Below are positions 42,698-51,932 of a stretch of 64,000 nt of DNA, in pieces (the stretch's first letter is position 1; every line of letters starts with the position of its first letter). The stretch is from Flavobacterium yafengii (GTDB lineage Bacteria; Bacteroidota; Bacteroidia; Flavobacteriales; Flavobacteriaceae). Where the stretch lies: the NCBI RefSeq assembly GCF_030010375.1, contig NZ_JASCRY010000004.1, forward strand, positions 186,001 through 250,000. The letters run 5' to 3'. The notes under the pieces are model-generated. The model saw only the letters and a program-made list of their open reading frames with translations. It searched no databases and was not told the DNA's origin. A program made the translations under genes and the position numbers.

Positions 42698-45130
42698 CTA
42701 CTTAAACGCAGTCAAAATCAGTAACGCCATACTTGATATCACACTTCCTATCCCTACCCATTCCCCAGCACTCATTTTTTTAACTTCAGGTTTTTCTGGC
42801 ACTATAATTTGAGAACCTGGAATTACTTTAGGATACGTTCTTATGAATAAGAATGAACCGGCTACATCCGCTTTACCATTTGGATAAATAACATACGCCT
42901 TTTTCTTCCAGCCCTTGGCATCAATACCACCAACAGCATTTAAGTAATAATTAAATCCTTTACCTTTAGTATAAGGAATCTCAGAAGTTAACAATACATT
43001 ACCAGTCACCTTTACGCCTTCATTGTAAGCTGCCACTTCAATTTCATCACCGGGAAACAAAGTTACATTGGTGTTACTCTCCGGATTTTTAACAATGGCT
43101 TTCCAATCCACTGGTATTGTGGCAAATTTTAAATCTTCTTTTAATTTTTTCTCTAATTTATTTTGAATACTGTCTTTTTTACCTAGGTTTAGATTCACAT
43201 TTTCCAAATCTTCAATTTGTTTGGCTTGGATAGGTCTTTTGATGCGCACCCCTTCTACATTGGCAACCGAAGTCAATCCGCCAGTTCTTTGAATCACATC
43301 ATACACACGGTCTTTTTTACCTGCCAATACATATTTACCGGCATAATGCACGGCTCCGCTTACGGTAACCATCTCGGGCTTTTCATACACCGCCATCTTA
43401 CGGATATTCACCACATCAAAAGGACGCAACGCAAAGTTTTTGGCCTGCTCATTATTGGTGGCCGAAATTTCGATGTTAAACAATTCCGCTTTATTTGGAT
43501 TCACATCATCAATGGCTTCAGATTGAATCATTCTCGCGATCTCCACTCTTTTAGAGGCCGAACCGGTCAGGCCGCCTGCTTCCACCAACAAATCATTTAA
43601 GGTCAAATTTTCATAATAATCATAAATTCCGGGTTTTTTGATTTCTCCGTCAATGGTTATTTTAAATTCTTCCACAAAGTCTAAAATAGAATAAACCGTT
43701 ACCACATCTTCTTTCTTCAAAGCAATATCAGATTCTAAATCCCCCTCTAAGGCTTTAGCTAAATTCACATTAACGATTTCCGTGGTCAAATCCGGTTTCA
43801 ATCGTATAATTCTGGCTCTATTGCTATAGGCATCTTCTTTTAACCCATCCGCTTTTGCAATTAGATCTGAAATGCGCATCCCTTCATAAAAAGAATAGGT
43901 ATCTGGTCTAAAAACGGCTCCATCGATTTTAATCCGGTTTTCAAATCGATTTAAAATTTTAGTCACTCGAAACACATCCCCAGAAAGCGGTTTATAGCTA
44001 CTAAATTCGGACGCATTAATGTCTATTACTTTAAATTCTTTATCCGTTTTTTGCAAAACATTTACCGAAGCGGTATATGCAAATTCATTAAATCCTGAAG
44101 CAAAAGATAATAAGTCCGAAAATGTTTCTCCTTTTTTCATTTCAAAAATCCCGGGACGTTTTACCTGTCCTTCGACAGTGACTCTTTGATTGTAAGCAGG
44201 AATTCGAATGACATCATTATCCTTTAAACCCACATTATCCGACTGGTTTCCATTCACAAGGAAACGATAAATATCAATATTTCTGTATACTTTATTATCT
44301 CGCAACAATTCTATATTTCTATAACTGCCATTCTTACCTGGGCCTCCACCTAAAAACAAGGCATTATAAACGGTTGCCAAAGAAGAAATCGAATAATTAC
44401 CCGGTTGCTTACTGCCTATTATTGTCACTCTAATGGTTCTGATACGGCTCAAACTCACTGCAACTTGAGATTGTCCGGATCCTACCGTACTATACACCCT
44501 GGCAATGGCTCCTTTTATTTTTTGGGTAGCGGCTTCAATTGTCATTCCCGTAACCGGAATCTGGCCTACATATGGAATGGTTACTTTACCCTCTGTAGAT
44601 ACAGGAATGCTCGCATTAAATTCTTGTACTCCATACACACTAACTTGCAATTCATCGCCAGGTCCCAAGACATAATTTACAGGCGTAGCCAATTTTAAAT
44701 TGGGTTCAAAATTCAACGTAGGATTATCGAAAAGCTCCGAACCAAAAATTAAAGCATTAATCGAATCCTTAACTTTAGTATTGACAATCTTTTCCTGTTT
44801 TTTTCCAAACGCATCTGCTTTCTCATCATCATCGTCTTCTTTGTTATCCTTTTTAACCAATTCCGTTTTTGTCACTGGCATTGCTAAACGTTCTTTCAAT
44901 TTAGCAAACTCGGCTGCAGACATTCCTTTTGCCAAAGCCATCGGTTCCGCTTGTTCAATGGTTACATTATTAGTCTGCAACTGCGTTTTAATTTTTACAA
45001 TATCACTGTCTGATAAATAATCCACTTTTAACGTACTTAAATCAGTGCTTTTTAACAAGTCCTGTGCAAATGTATTGGAAGTCTGAAAAAGAGCAAACAA
45101 CAATAAAAGGGTAGCAATTATTTTTTTCAT
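42698..45130 (-). CDS. Large SLBB-domain polysaccharide export outer membrane protein
   Basis: 810 residues. Signal peptide KKIIATLLLLFALFQTSNTFA; a Poly_export domain (YVLGPGDELQVSVYGVQEF near residue 156); then about five SLBB beta-grasp repeats (VTVEGQVKRPGIFEMKKGET, IKIDGAVFRPDTYSFYEGM, ITIDGEIKKPGIYDYYENL, VTVSGAVHYAGKYVLAGKK, VKVTGNVLLTSEIPYTKG); and a C-terminal helix. It has no lipobox. It is much larger than Wza and differs from the small lipoprotein at 56890, so the locus has two export proteins, perhaps for two polymers or two stages. Confidence 0.9.
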   Translation of the reverse strand: MKKIIATLLLLFALFQTSNTFAQDLLKSTDLSTLKVDYLSDSDIVKIKTQLQTNNVTIEQAEPMALAKGMSAAEFAKLKERLAMPVTKTELVKKDNKEDDDDEKADAFGKKQEKIVNTKVKDSINALIFGSELFDNPTLNFEPNLKLATPVNYVLGPGDELQVSVYGVQEFNASIPVSTEGKVTIPYVGQIPVTGMTIEAATQKIKGAIARVYSTVGSGQSQVAVSLSRIRTIRVTIIGSKQPGNYSISSLATVYNALFLGGGPGKNGSYRNIELLRDNKVYRNIDIYRFLVNGNQSDNVGLKDNDVIRIPAYNQRVTVEGQVKRPGIFEMKKGETFSDLLSFASGFNEFAYTASVNVLQKTDKEFKVIDINASEFSSYKPLSGDVFRVTKILNRFENRIKIDGAVFRPDTYSFYEGMRISDLIAKADGLKEDAYSNRARIIRLKPDLTTEIVNVNLAKALEGDLESDIALKKEDVVTVYSILDFVEEFKITIDGEIKKPGIYDYYENLTLNDLLVEAGGLTGSASKRVEIARMIQSEAIDDVNPNKAELFNIEISATNNEQAKNFALRPFDVVNIRKMAVYEKPEMVTVSGAVHYAGKYVLAGKKDRVYDVIQRTGGLTSVANVEGVRIKRPIQAKQIEDLENVNLNLGKKDSIQNKLEKKLKEDLKFATIPVDWKAIVKNPESNTNVTLFPGDEIEVAAYNEGVKVTGNVLLTSEIPYTKGKGFNYYLNAVGGIDAKGWKKKAYVIYPNGKADVAGSFLFIRTYPKVIPGSQIIVPEKPEVKKMSAGEWVGIGSVISSMALLILTAFK

Positions 45131-45533
45131 ATTTAATCTGAATTTTTATTTTCCTGATTTACAATTGGTTATTTTTATTCTGTTTTTGTGTATTACACTT
45201 AAATTAAAGAAGTTTGCTAAATTTTATATGACTTCGCTAATGATGTTAACATATCTAAAATTACTTTTTTTCTAAATTCGCGCAAAAGTAAAACTTAATT
45301 ACGGAGTAAAGTACTCATAATCTAATAGTTTTTGAAATTTTAAATCTGTTTAAATTCAAAATATCTTTTCTATCGATTTTTTAAATAACATTTCTCGATA
45401 CGATTTTCTATCAAAAAGTACTCGAACTAACGAAAAAATAGCATCAAGAACTAAATATACCCAACGGAAACTAATTATATTTTGTGAATTTTAAACGGAT
45501 AGTATCTAAGACATCGCCGTAATAGTAAATTAG
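45131..45533. other. Intergenic region upstream of the SLBB gene
   Basis: This 403-bp AT-rich gap holds no gene. A TACTTTTG box at 45283-45290 (listed separately) would give a leader of about 150 bases for the SLBB and Wzz genes. No terminator for gmd was recognised. Confidence 0.55.
45283..45290 (-). promoter_or_regulatory. TACTTTTG promoter box upstream of the SLBB gene
   Basis: Minus-strand TACTTTTG fits TAnnTTTG exactly. It lies about 150 bp before the SLBB start and splits the long locus into at least two transcription units. The -33 element is not evident. Confidence 0.5.
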
Positions 45534-46673
45534 CTATTCTTTCTGTTGGTAAATTTTATGACCGGCAGTCAACAGCTCTAAATCTTTTTTGAATAAAGCC
45601 ACATCTGAAGCTATCATTTCTTTAACAATACCAGCTAAATTGTATTTCGGTTTCCATCCCAATTTAGTTTTTGCCTTAGTAGCATCCCCTATGAGTAAAT
45701 CAACTTCGGTTGGTCTAAAATACCTTGGATCAATTCGAACCAAAACATCCCCAATTTGAATCTTGCTTTTATAACCATTCAAAACAACATCGACAATGAC
45801 ACTATTAAAACTATCTAAAATCCCTACCTCAGTTACGCCTTCTCCTTCAAACCTCAAATTGAAACCGACTTCTGCAAAAGCCATTTGAATAAAATTACGT
45901 ACTTTTGTAGTTACTCCGGTAGCAATGACATAATCCTCCGGTTTGTCCTGTTGCAAAATCCGCCACATAGCCTCTACATAATCTTTCGCATGTCCCCAAT
46001 CTCTTTTGGCATCCAGATTACCCATATAAATAACATCTTGCATTCCCAGAGCAATTTTTGCGACACCGCGAGTAATTTTTCTCGTTACAAAAGTCTCTCC
46101 ACGCAATGGTGATTCATGATTGAACAAGATACCGTTACAAGCAAACATATTATAAGCTTCTCGGTAGTTTATTGTAATCCAATAAGCATACAGTTTAGCT
46201 ACTGCATAAGGAGAACGGGGATAAAAAGGTGTCTTTTCAGACTGTGGTACAGCTTGAACCTGTCCGTATAACTCTGAAGTACTCGCCTGATAAACCTTAG
46301 TTTTCTTTTCCAAACCTAAAAGACGAACTGCTTCTAAAATACGCAAAGCGCCTATCCCATCAACATTAGCCGTATATTCGGGAATATCAAAACTCACTTT
46401 TACATGACTCATAGCCGCCAGATTATAAATCTCATCTGGTTGCGTTTCCTGTATAATTCGCGTTAGATTCATCGAATCTATTAAATCCCCATAATGGAGC
46501 TGCAACTTTTGATTTTTTTCATGCGGATCCTGATATAAATGATCAATACGACTGGTATTAAACGATGAGGATCTTCTTTTAATACCATGAACCATGTATC
46601 CTTTGTCTAATAAAAATTCAGCTAAATAAGATCCGTCTTGCCCAGTTATACCTGTTATTAAAGCTGTTTTCAT
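45534..46673 (-). CDS. gmd: GDP-mannose 4,6-dehydratase
   Basis: 379 residues from the ATG at 46673; a GTG 30 bp upstream would add ten non-family residues. [80 protein letters not shown] and [16 protein letters not shown] are diagnostic. An insertion near [20 protein letters not shown] is seen in many Bacteroidota Gmd proteins. It makes GDP-4-keto-6-deoxymannose for Fcl, the next gene. Confidence 0.97.
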   Translation of the reverse strand: MKTALITGITGQDGSYLAEFLLDKGYMVHGIKRRSSSFNTSRIDHLYQDPHEKNQKLQLHYGDLIDSMNLTRIIQETQPDEIYNLAAMSHVKVSFDIPEYTANVDGIGALRILEAVRLLGLEKKTKVYQASTSELYGQVQAVPQSEKTPFYPRSPYAVAKLYAYWITINYREAYNMFACNGILFNHESPLRGETFVTRKITRGVAKIALGMQDVIYMGNLDAKRDWGHAKDYVEAMWRILQQDKPEDYVIATGVTTKVRNFIQMAFAEVGFNLRFEGEGVTEVGILDSFNSVIVDVVLNGYKSKIQIGDVLVRIDPRYFRPTEVDLLIGDATKAKTKLGWKPKYNLAGIVKEMIASDVALFKKDLELLTAGHKIYQQKE

Positions 46674-46743
46674 AGTATTCTTGCTTAGTTTATCATTCTT
46701 CACTTCGTTCTTCGCTTTTATATTTTCGTTCTACAAAAACAAT

Positions 46744-47676
46744 TTAGCTACTTATATTTTCCAAAAACCATTTATAGGTTATTTGAATCCCCTCGTGAAG
46801 ACCTATTTGATGTTTCCACCCTAAAGCATTCATTTTTGAAGCATCCATTAATTTTCTTGGAGTACCGTCTGGTTTTGTTGGATCCCAAATAATAGTGCCT
46901 TTATGTCCTATAATTGTTTGAATCGTTAGGGCCAAATCTTTTAGGCTCAAATCAGATCCAGTTCCTACATTATATAAACAATCCGGTAATTTATTTTCTA
47001 AAGCGAAAACTACTGCTTGGGCCATGTCATCTACAAATAAAAATTCTCTCATTGGACTTCCACTTCCCCAAAGCGTTACAGGAGCATGATGCTGTTCTTT
47101 TGCTTCATGAAATTTTCGTATCATCGCAGAGAGAACATGAGATGTATTTAAATCGAAATTATCATGTGTACCGTATAAATTAGTTGGCATTAAACTTACA
47201 TAATCTTTTCCAAATTGTTTTCGAATAGCTTCACAAGCCTTTACACCAGCAATTTTTGCAATAGCATACCATTCGTTTGTTGGTTCCAAAGTACCGGTAA
47301 GCAAATACTCTTCTTTTAAAGGTTGAGGTGCCAATTTTGGATAAATACAAGAACTTCCAAGAAAAATAAACTTCTCAACCCCAAACTGTAATGCCGAATC
47401 CATTAGATTATTCTGGATTTGCATATTTTCCATAATAAATTGATATGGAGAATTTATATTGGCCAAGATACCTCCCACTTTTGCAGCAGCGTCAATAATA
47501 ACTTCCGGGTTTTCGGCAGCTATGAAGTCCTTAACATCTTGTTGATTTCTCAAATCCAATACCGTTCTGGAAACACCTAATAAATCAGTATATCCCTGAG
47601 CAGACAAGGCGCGCCAAATCGCACTCCCAACCATACCATTATGTCCGGCTATATAAATTTTAGTGTCTTTATTCAT
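46744..47676 (-). CDS. fcl: GDP-L-fucose synthase
   Basis: 310 residues: IYIAGHNGMVGSAIWRAL (NADP motif), AAKVGGI, FLGSSCIYPKLAPQPLKEE, YAIAKIAGVKACEAI (Tyr-x3-Lys) and PTNLYGTHDNFDL. It epimerises and reduces the Gmd product to GDP-L-fucose. It lies between manC and gmd, so the three genes form a GDP-fucose unit. Confidence 0.97.
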   Translation of the reverse strand: MNKDTKIYIAGHNGMVGSAIWRALSAQGYTDLLGVSRTVLDLRNQQDVKDFIAAENPEVIIDAAAKVGGILANINSPYQFIMENMQIQNNLMDSALQFGVEKFIFLGSSCIYPKLAPQPLKEEYLLTGTLEPTNEWYAIAKIAGVKACEAIRKQFGKDYVSLMPTNLYGTHDNFDLNTSHVLSAMIRKFHEAKEQHHAPVTLWGSGSPMREFLFVDDMAQAVVFALENKLPDCLYNVGTGSDLSLKDLALTIQTIIGHKGTIIWDPTKPDGTPRKLMDASKMNALGWKHQIGLHEGIQITYKWFLENISS

Positions 47677-47680
47677 CTAC

Positions 47681-48688
47681 TCAATTCAACAAATCTGAAT
47701 GTTGCCGCTCCAATTCACTGTATATATTCTTAACATCTTGAGACCTTTCTTTTTGCAAAATCAAATTAGCGGTATCCGTATAAACAAAAATAGTATTTTT
47801 CAATCCAACAAAAGCAGTATAATTCTCGGTTCCAATGACCATATTCCCATTTAGGTCAACAGGATGACCTTTAGAAACCAGATAATCATAAACAGACTCA
47901 AACGATCCTAAATCGGACCAAGTGAAGGTTGAAGAAACCACTTTAATTTTTTTACTGCGTTCCATAACAGCATAATCAATACTGATAGAAGGTATTTCCA
48001 AAGACAAATCTAAATCCAAATTTCCATTAATGTTACTGTCCCAGGCAATTTTGGATTTTTCATAGACTTCTGGATAGAATTTCTTTAATTCTTCCAATAA
48101 AACGGAAGCTTTGAAACAAAACATACCACTATTCCATAAAAAATTTCCTTTGGCTATAAAATCAGTAGCCGTTACTTTGTTAGGCTTCTCCCGAAAAGAA
48201 ATGACATCATCTCCTTTACGTTCAATATACCCATATCCGGTTTCTGGTTTGGTTGGAATAATTCCAAACGTAACAATAAACCCTTTTGATGCTTTTTCAA
48301 CAGCTTCATGAATGGCTGTCTCGTATGGTTCTATTCCATCTATAATATGATCCGATGGCGTGACAATTAAAATGTCATCCGGTTGAGAAGCAAAAGCAGC
48401 AAAAGCAATGGCGGCAGCTGTATTTCGAGGGGTTGATTCAATTATATCTAAATAAGGAGTACTTGATTTCTCCATCACTTGTCTACTAAGGTGACAATTA
48501 TCAATATTACCAACTACCATGATTTTGTCTGCAATAGTACGATTGCGTTCCACGGTCATCTCAAACAACGACTTACCTTCAAATAAATTAAGATACTGTT
48601 TGGGTTGACTTTTTCGTGATAAGGGCCACAATCGGCTGCCTACTCCACCGGTAAGAATCACATGTGTAATTAAAGGCATATTTTCCAT
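47681..48688 (-). CDS. manC: Mannose-1-phosphate guanylyltransferase
   Basis: 335 residues, the short form without the isomerase domain. ILTGGVGSRLWPLSRKSQPK (nucleotide-binding), ESTPRNTAAAIAFAAF, ILIVTPSDHII, GYGYIERKG and the metal site FLWNSGMFCFK are clear. It makes GDP-mannose for Gmd and Fcl. Two perfect 14-bp repeats lie just before its start. Confidence 0.96.
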   Translation of the reverse strand: MENMPLITHVILTGGVGSRLWPLSRKSQPKQYLNLFEGKSLFEMTVERNRTIADKIMVVGNIDNCHLSRQVMEKSSTPYLDIIESTPRNTAAAIAFAAFASQPDDILIVTPSDHIIDGIEPYETAIHEAVEKASKGFIVTFGIIPTKPETGYGYIERKGDDVISFREKPNKVTATDFIAKGNFLWNSGMFCFKASVLLEELKKFYPEVYEKSKIAWDSNINGNLDLDLSLEIPSISIDYAVMERSKKIKVVSSTFTWSDLGSFESVYDYLVSKGHPVDLNGNMVIGTENYTAFVGLKNTIFVYTDTANLILQKERSQDVKNIYSELERQHSDLLN

Positions 48689-48694
48689 GCTTTA

Positions 48695-48722
48695 TTCGTT
48701 GTTCTTTGTTCGTTGTTCTTTG
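48695..48722. repeat. Two perfect 14-bp tandem repeats upstream of manC
   Basis: TTCGTTGTTCTTTG occurs twice in tandem, followed by TTGG. Each unit is two related 7-mers, so the period-7 habit of the other arrays is kept with a different sequence. It lies between manC and the four-helix-bundle pseudogene. Confidence 0.8.
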
Positions 48723-48740
48723 TTGGAAAAACGACAAACG

Positions 48741-49087
48741 TTATGCAGTTAATGATTTAATTAATTTATATAACATCATTTTTATTCTTGTACACAATTC
48801 GAATAAAAAAACATAGTCAGTCTCTGTAATATATCCTAAATCTTTAGACAAATACAAATGATAATTTGTTTCTTCTAATGATCCTTTTGCTATGTATAAA
48901 ACTGTATAAATTCTTTTTTATATTGTCTAGCCTGACCTTCAATTATATTTGTAGGAACGCTACTTATACTTCTTCTAACTTGACTAGTGAGACCAAATTG
49001 TTCAGCCTTTGGAAAGCCTTGAGTAATTCTATAGACATCTATCGTTAATTGATGGGCTAATTTCCAAACTTCTAAATTTGATTCCAT
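48741..49087 (-). pseudogene. Four-helix-bundle (23S rRNA IVS-type) protein, frameshifted
   Basis: The first frame gives 65 residues (NLEVWKLAHQLTIDVYRIT, FGLTSQVRRSISSVPTNIIE) and stops after EFIQFYT. Another frame continues the family as YIAKGSLEETNYHLYLSKDL, GYITETDYVFLFELCTRIK, ending at 48741-48743. One T missing in the run near 48898-48905 (Gln-Phe-Leu expected) explains the break. The intact protein would be about 116 residues, normal for this family. Function of the family is unknown; it is often scattered among Bacteroidota surface-glycan genes. Confidence 0.85.
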
Positions 49088-49088
49088 A

Positions 49089-49170
49089 TTTTACTCGTTA
49101 TTCGATGGTCATTTTCGAGATTTGATGGTCGTTGTTCAATGTTCATTCTTCGAAAAACGATGGACGATAG
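49089..49170. repeat. Decayed period-7 repeats upstream of the four-helix pseudogene
   Basis: On the minus strand units such as GAACATT, GAACAAC, GACCATC and AATAACG follow each other between the TviB-like stop and the pseudogene start. With the 14-bp repeats at 48695 they flank the pseudogene on both sides. Confidence 0.45.
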
Positions 49171-49184
49171 ACTAAATCCGATCT

Positions 49185-50480
49185 TTACAATCTGCCATCA
49201 ACTACATCTCCCAAAATTCCTTTTACATCGTACAATAAACTGATTTCATTCTGCAATTTTGTGATGTCGATAGTGAGAAATTGGCTGTGTGCCACACCTA
49301 AGACTACCGCGTCAAATTTTTGACTGGGTAACATATTGGTGGTTATTAAACCGTATTCTTTTTCAACCTCAGCTGGATTAGCCAAGGGATCATATATCGT
49401 TACTGTAATTCCATAATCCGTCAAAGCGGCAATGACATCAACAATTTTTGTATTCCGAACATCTGGACAGTTTTCTTTGAAAGTGATTCCTAGCATCAAT
49501 AGCATAGCACCATTAACAGAAATTCCTTTTTTGATCATCCCCTTAACCACTTGGGAAGCCACATAGTCACCCATACTGTCATTCAATCGTCTTCCTGCCA
49601 AAATAATTTCAGGATGATAACCAAACTCTTGGGCGCGTTGAGCTAAATAATAAGGATCAACCCCTATACAATGACCTCCAACTAAACCGGGTTTAAAAGG
49701 CAGAAAATTCCATTTGGTTCTCGCAGCTTCTAAAACGGCTTGCGTATCGATATTCATTAAATTGAATATTTTAGCCAACTCATTTACAAAAGCAATATTA
49801 ATGTCCCGCTGAGAGTTTTCAATTACTTTAGCAGCTTCTGCGACCTTTATAGAGGGTGCTAAGTGTGTCCCAGCAGTAATAACAGACTTATATAATTCAT
49901 TTACTTTATGCCCAATTTCAGGAGTGGAACCCGAAGTGATTTTTAAAATTTTTTCTACGGTATGTTCTTTGTCTCCTGGATTAATCCGTTCAGGAGAGTA
50001 GCCCGCGAAAAAATCAACGTTAAATTTTAATCCGGAAACGCGCTCTAAAACAGGAACACATTCTTCCTCGGTTACCCCAGGATATACCGTAGATTCATAA
50101 ATAACGACATCTCCTTTTTTCAAGACAGCACCTACCGTTTCGCTGGATTTGTATAATGGAGTCAAATCTGGGCGATTATTCTTATCAACCGGAGTTGGAA
50201 CCGTTACAATATAGTAGTTACAATCCGCAATAGCCGCAACATCGGTAGTACAGTATAAACCAACAGCATTACTTGGCTGCTCCAACAGCACTTTTTGCAG
50301 CGTAACATCATCTATTTCAAATGTAGTATCAGTACCCGATTTTAAGGAGCTAACCCTAGAATGATTGATATCAAATCCTACAACAGCATATTTGGTTGCA
50401 AATAACCGCGCCAATGGCAAACCCACATAACCCAAACCAATAACTGCTATTTTTATAGATGAACCCATTTTTAAACTCAT
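49185..50480 (-). CDS. TviB/WbpA-type UDP-N-acetylhexosamine 6-dehydrogenase
   Basis: 431 residues. NAD motif KIAVIGLGYVGLPLARLFA, YIVTVPTPVDKNNRPDLTPL, the GYSPERINPGDKEH segment, and the catalytic Cys in GLVGGHCIGVDPYYLAQRA. The pattern is closest to TviB/VipA and WbpA, which oxidise UDP-HexNAc to the uronic acid. With the TviC-like epimerase at 53392 it may give UDP-GalNAcA, or with the WecB-like epimerase UDP-ManNAcA. Start chosen as MSLKMGSS; the ATG at MGSS is an alternative. Confidence 0.9.
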   Translation of the reverse strand: MSLKMGSSIKIAVIGLGYVGLPLARLFATKYAVVGFDINHSRVSSLKSGTDTTFEIDDVTLQKVLLEQPSNAVGLYCTTDVAAIADCNYYIVTVPTPVDKNNRPDLTPLYKSSETVGAVLKKGDVVIYESTVYPGVTEEECVPVLERVSGLKFNVDFFAGYSPERINPGDKEHTVEKILKITSGSTPEIGHKVNELYKSVITAGTHLAPSIKVAEAAKVIENSQRDINIAFVNELAKIFNLMNIDTQAVLEAARTKWNFLPFKPGLVGGHCIGVDPYYLAQRAQEFGYHPEIILAGRRLNDSMGDYVASQVVKGMIKKGISVNGAMLLMLGITFKENCPDVRNTKIVDVIAALTDYGITVTIYDPLANPAEVEKEYGLITTNMLPSQKFDAVVLGVAHSQFLTIDITKLQNEISLLYDVKGILGDVVDGRL

Positions 50481-50960
50481 TTTAATTAACTAATGTTAAT
50501 TTCAATCCACCGCTTCGCGATTCAAACTCACAAATAATGAGTCTAAATCGGGATAATTTAAGTGTGCAAATATAAGCACTATAAACCACACTTTTTTAAA
50601 TTTTAATTCATTCAAAAGCACAAAATATGGGTAAAAAGCACAAAAAACAGACAACTAACTGACAAACAATTATAATAAAGAAAAACAACAATGTCCTTTT
50701 TTTTAAAAATCACCTAATTTAGTGATGCCAAAACTACTAAAAAAGAGGAATTTTTAACTGCTGTTCCCAACGAATTTTCACAAAACCATCCGACATTAGC
50801 TACAGAAAATTACATTTTATTTTCTTGAAATAAATAAAAAGGGGCCATTTATGAATTCTAAAATTAAAAGTTTGGAAAGAGCTGAATTTTTCAAGTAAAT
50901 CTCTTTAATGAACCGCATCTACTATTGTCAGAGGACAATATAATTGTGCACAACGACAGC
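50481..50960. other. Intergenic region between the TviB-like and UpxY-like genes
   Basis: This 480-bp AT-rich gap has no gene or terminator that I can support. A TATATTTG box lies at 50567-50574 (listed separately). Since the antiterminator gene lies just upstream, transcripts started further right would have to cross this gap. Confidence 0.5.
50567..50574 (-). promoter_or_regulatory. TATATTTG promoter box upstream of the TviB-like gene
   Basis: Minus-strand TATATTTG fits TAnnTTTG, about 87 bp before the start at 50480. No good -33 partner found. Confidence 0.45.
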
Positions 50961-51425
50961 CTATTTAAGCTTCATTTTCAAGACACAACCCAACGACTCC
51001 AAAACCAATACATAATGGGTATTAGTAACCTCTTGAACAATTGCTTTTTGATTTGAAAATGGGCCGGAATCTAATTGTATGGCATCCCCAACTTGAACTG
51101 ACGCCACTGAAATATCAGTACCATCAGAAAGATCCAACCATTTTTTTATAACACTGATCTCTTCATCACGAACAATAGCCGGTTTTCCCAACCAAAATAA
51201 ATACCGTACCACGCCTACTGATTGAAACACTGCATTCCTTTCAGAATCTGCTAATTGAACAAAAACATAGGAATTAAAAAGCGGCACTTCTACTTTTTTC
51301 TTCCTGTCAGACCATTGTCGTACTTGTGTAATCAAAGGACAATAGCACGCTATTCCTCTATTTTTTAATTGTTCCGCAACTTTCTTCTCCCACTTGGGCT
51401 TTGTATAAACTACATACCAATTCAT
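50961..51425 (-). CDS. UpxY/RfaH-like NusG-family antiterminator
   Basis: 154 residues. MNWYVVYTKPKWEKKVAEQL and CYCPLITQVRQWSDRKKKVE form the NGN domain; the KOW-like end is VQVGDAIQLDSGPFSNQKAI with VQEV. Bacteroidota NusG paralogues of this kind let RNA polymerase read through long polysaccharide operons. It lies near the promoter-proximal side of the minus-strand locus, where such regulators are expected, and it could act on the 40 kb downstream. No recruiting element was identified. Confidence 0.9.
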   Translation of the reverse strand: MNWYVVYTKPKWEKKVAEQLKNRGIACYCPLITQVRQWSDRKKKVEVPLFNSYVFVQLADSERNAVFQSVGVVRYLFWLGKPAIVRDEEISVIKKWLDLSDGTDISVASVQVGDAIQLDSGPFSNQKAIVQEVTNTHYVLVLESLGCVLKMKLK

Positions 51426-51503
51426 CTCCTTCTTTTGTATTGAAGTAAAAATAGATTTTACTAAATAATAATTTTACGTATAACCAGTTGTAATTACAAT
51501 GTT

Positions 51504-51867
51504 CGATACAAGACACCAAAACTCACAACCCATTCCTCAACACTGAATACTGAACATTCATCTGCACCACTCCTAACCCCGCCCTTAAATTAAAAACGCC
51601 AAAAAACAACGAGAAAACGGAGTGGCAGCAGTCCGCGAGTTGAGCCTGAAAGGCGAACGGCTCGGGCTGCGAAACAGAGTTTTGAGGTAGTTTTTAAGTT
51701 TTGAATTTTCAGGCTTGATCTTTTTGTTACTTTTTTGATCAAGACAAATCAAAGATTCAGCGAACACCACTTATAATAAAAGTTAAGTGAGCTAAAAAAG
51801 TAAAGGCACCCTTCAAAAAAACGACACACTGTCTATCCGATATACGACACCAAAACTCACAACTCAT
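51504..51867. repeat. Segment bounded by 30-bp direct repeats
   Basis: The sequences at 51504-51533 and 51838-51867 agree at 27 of 30 positions (both contain GACACCAAAACTCACAAC). They bracket the 164-bp palindromic copy B inside the 507-bp gap between the UpxY-like and Ugd genes. The layout could come from insertion with duplication or from two copies of one array type. Confidence 0.6.
51580..51743. repeat. 164-bp palindromic structured element, copy B
   Basis: Second copy of the element at 15424-15587. Outer arms AAATTAAAAAC (51587-51597) and GTTTTGAATTT (51698-51708) pair at 10 of 11 positions. Several arm bases differ from copy A, but changes on one side are matched on the other. The centre GGCAGCAGTCCGCGAGTTGA and the right-end hairpin with GATCAAG are kept. 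A 61-codon frame over it is not considered a gene. Confidence 0.75.
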
Positions 51868-51932
51868 AATTTCTCAAACCTCGCCTATTGACTCATGACT
51901 CTAAAAAACTCATAACCACTCACTAATCATCA

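Noticed and set aside
51504..51867. An insertion sequence bounded by direct repeats
   Set aside because: No transposase frame and no terminal inverted repeats of IS type; the 30-bp direct repeats are too long for a target duplication.
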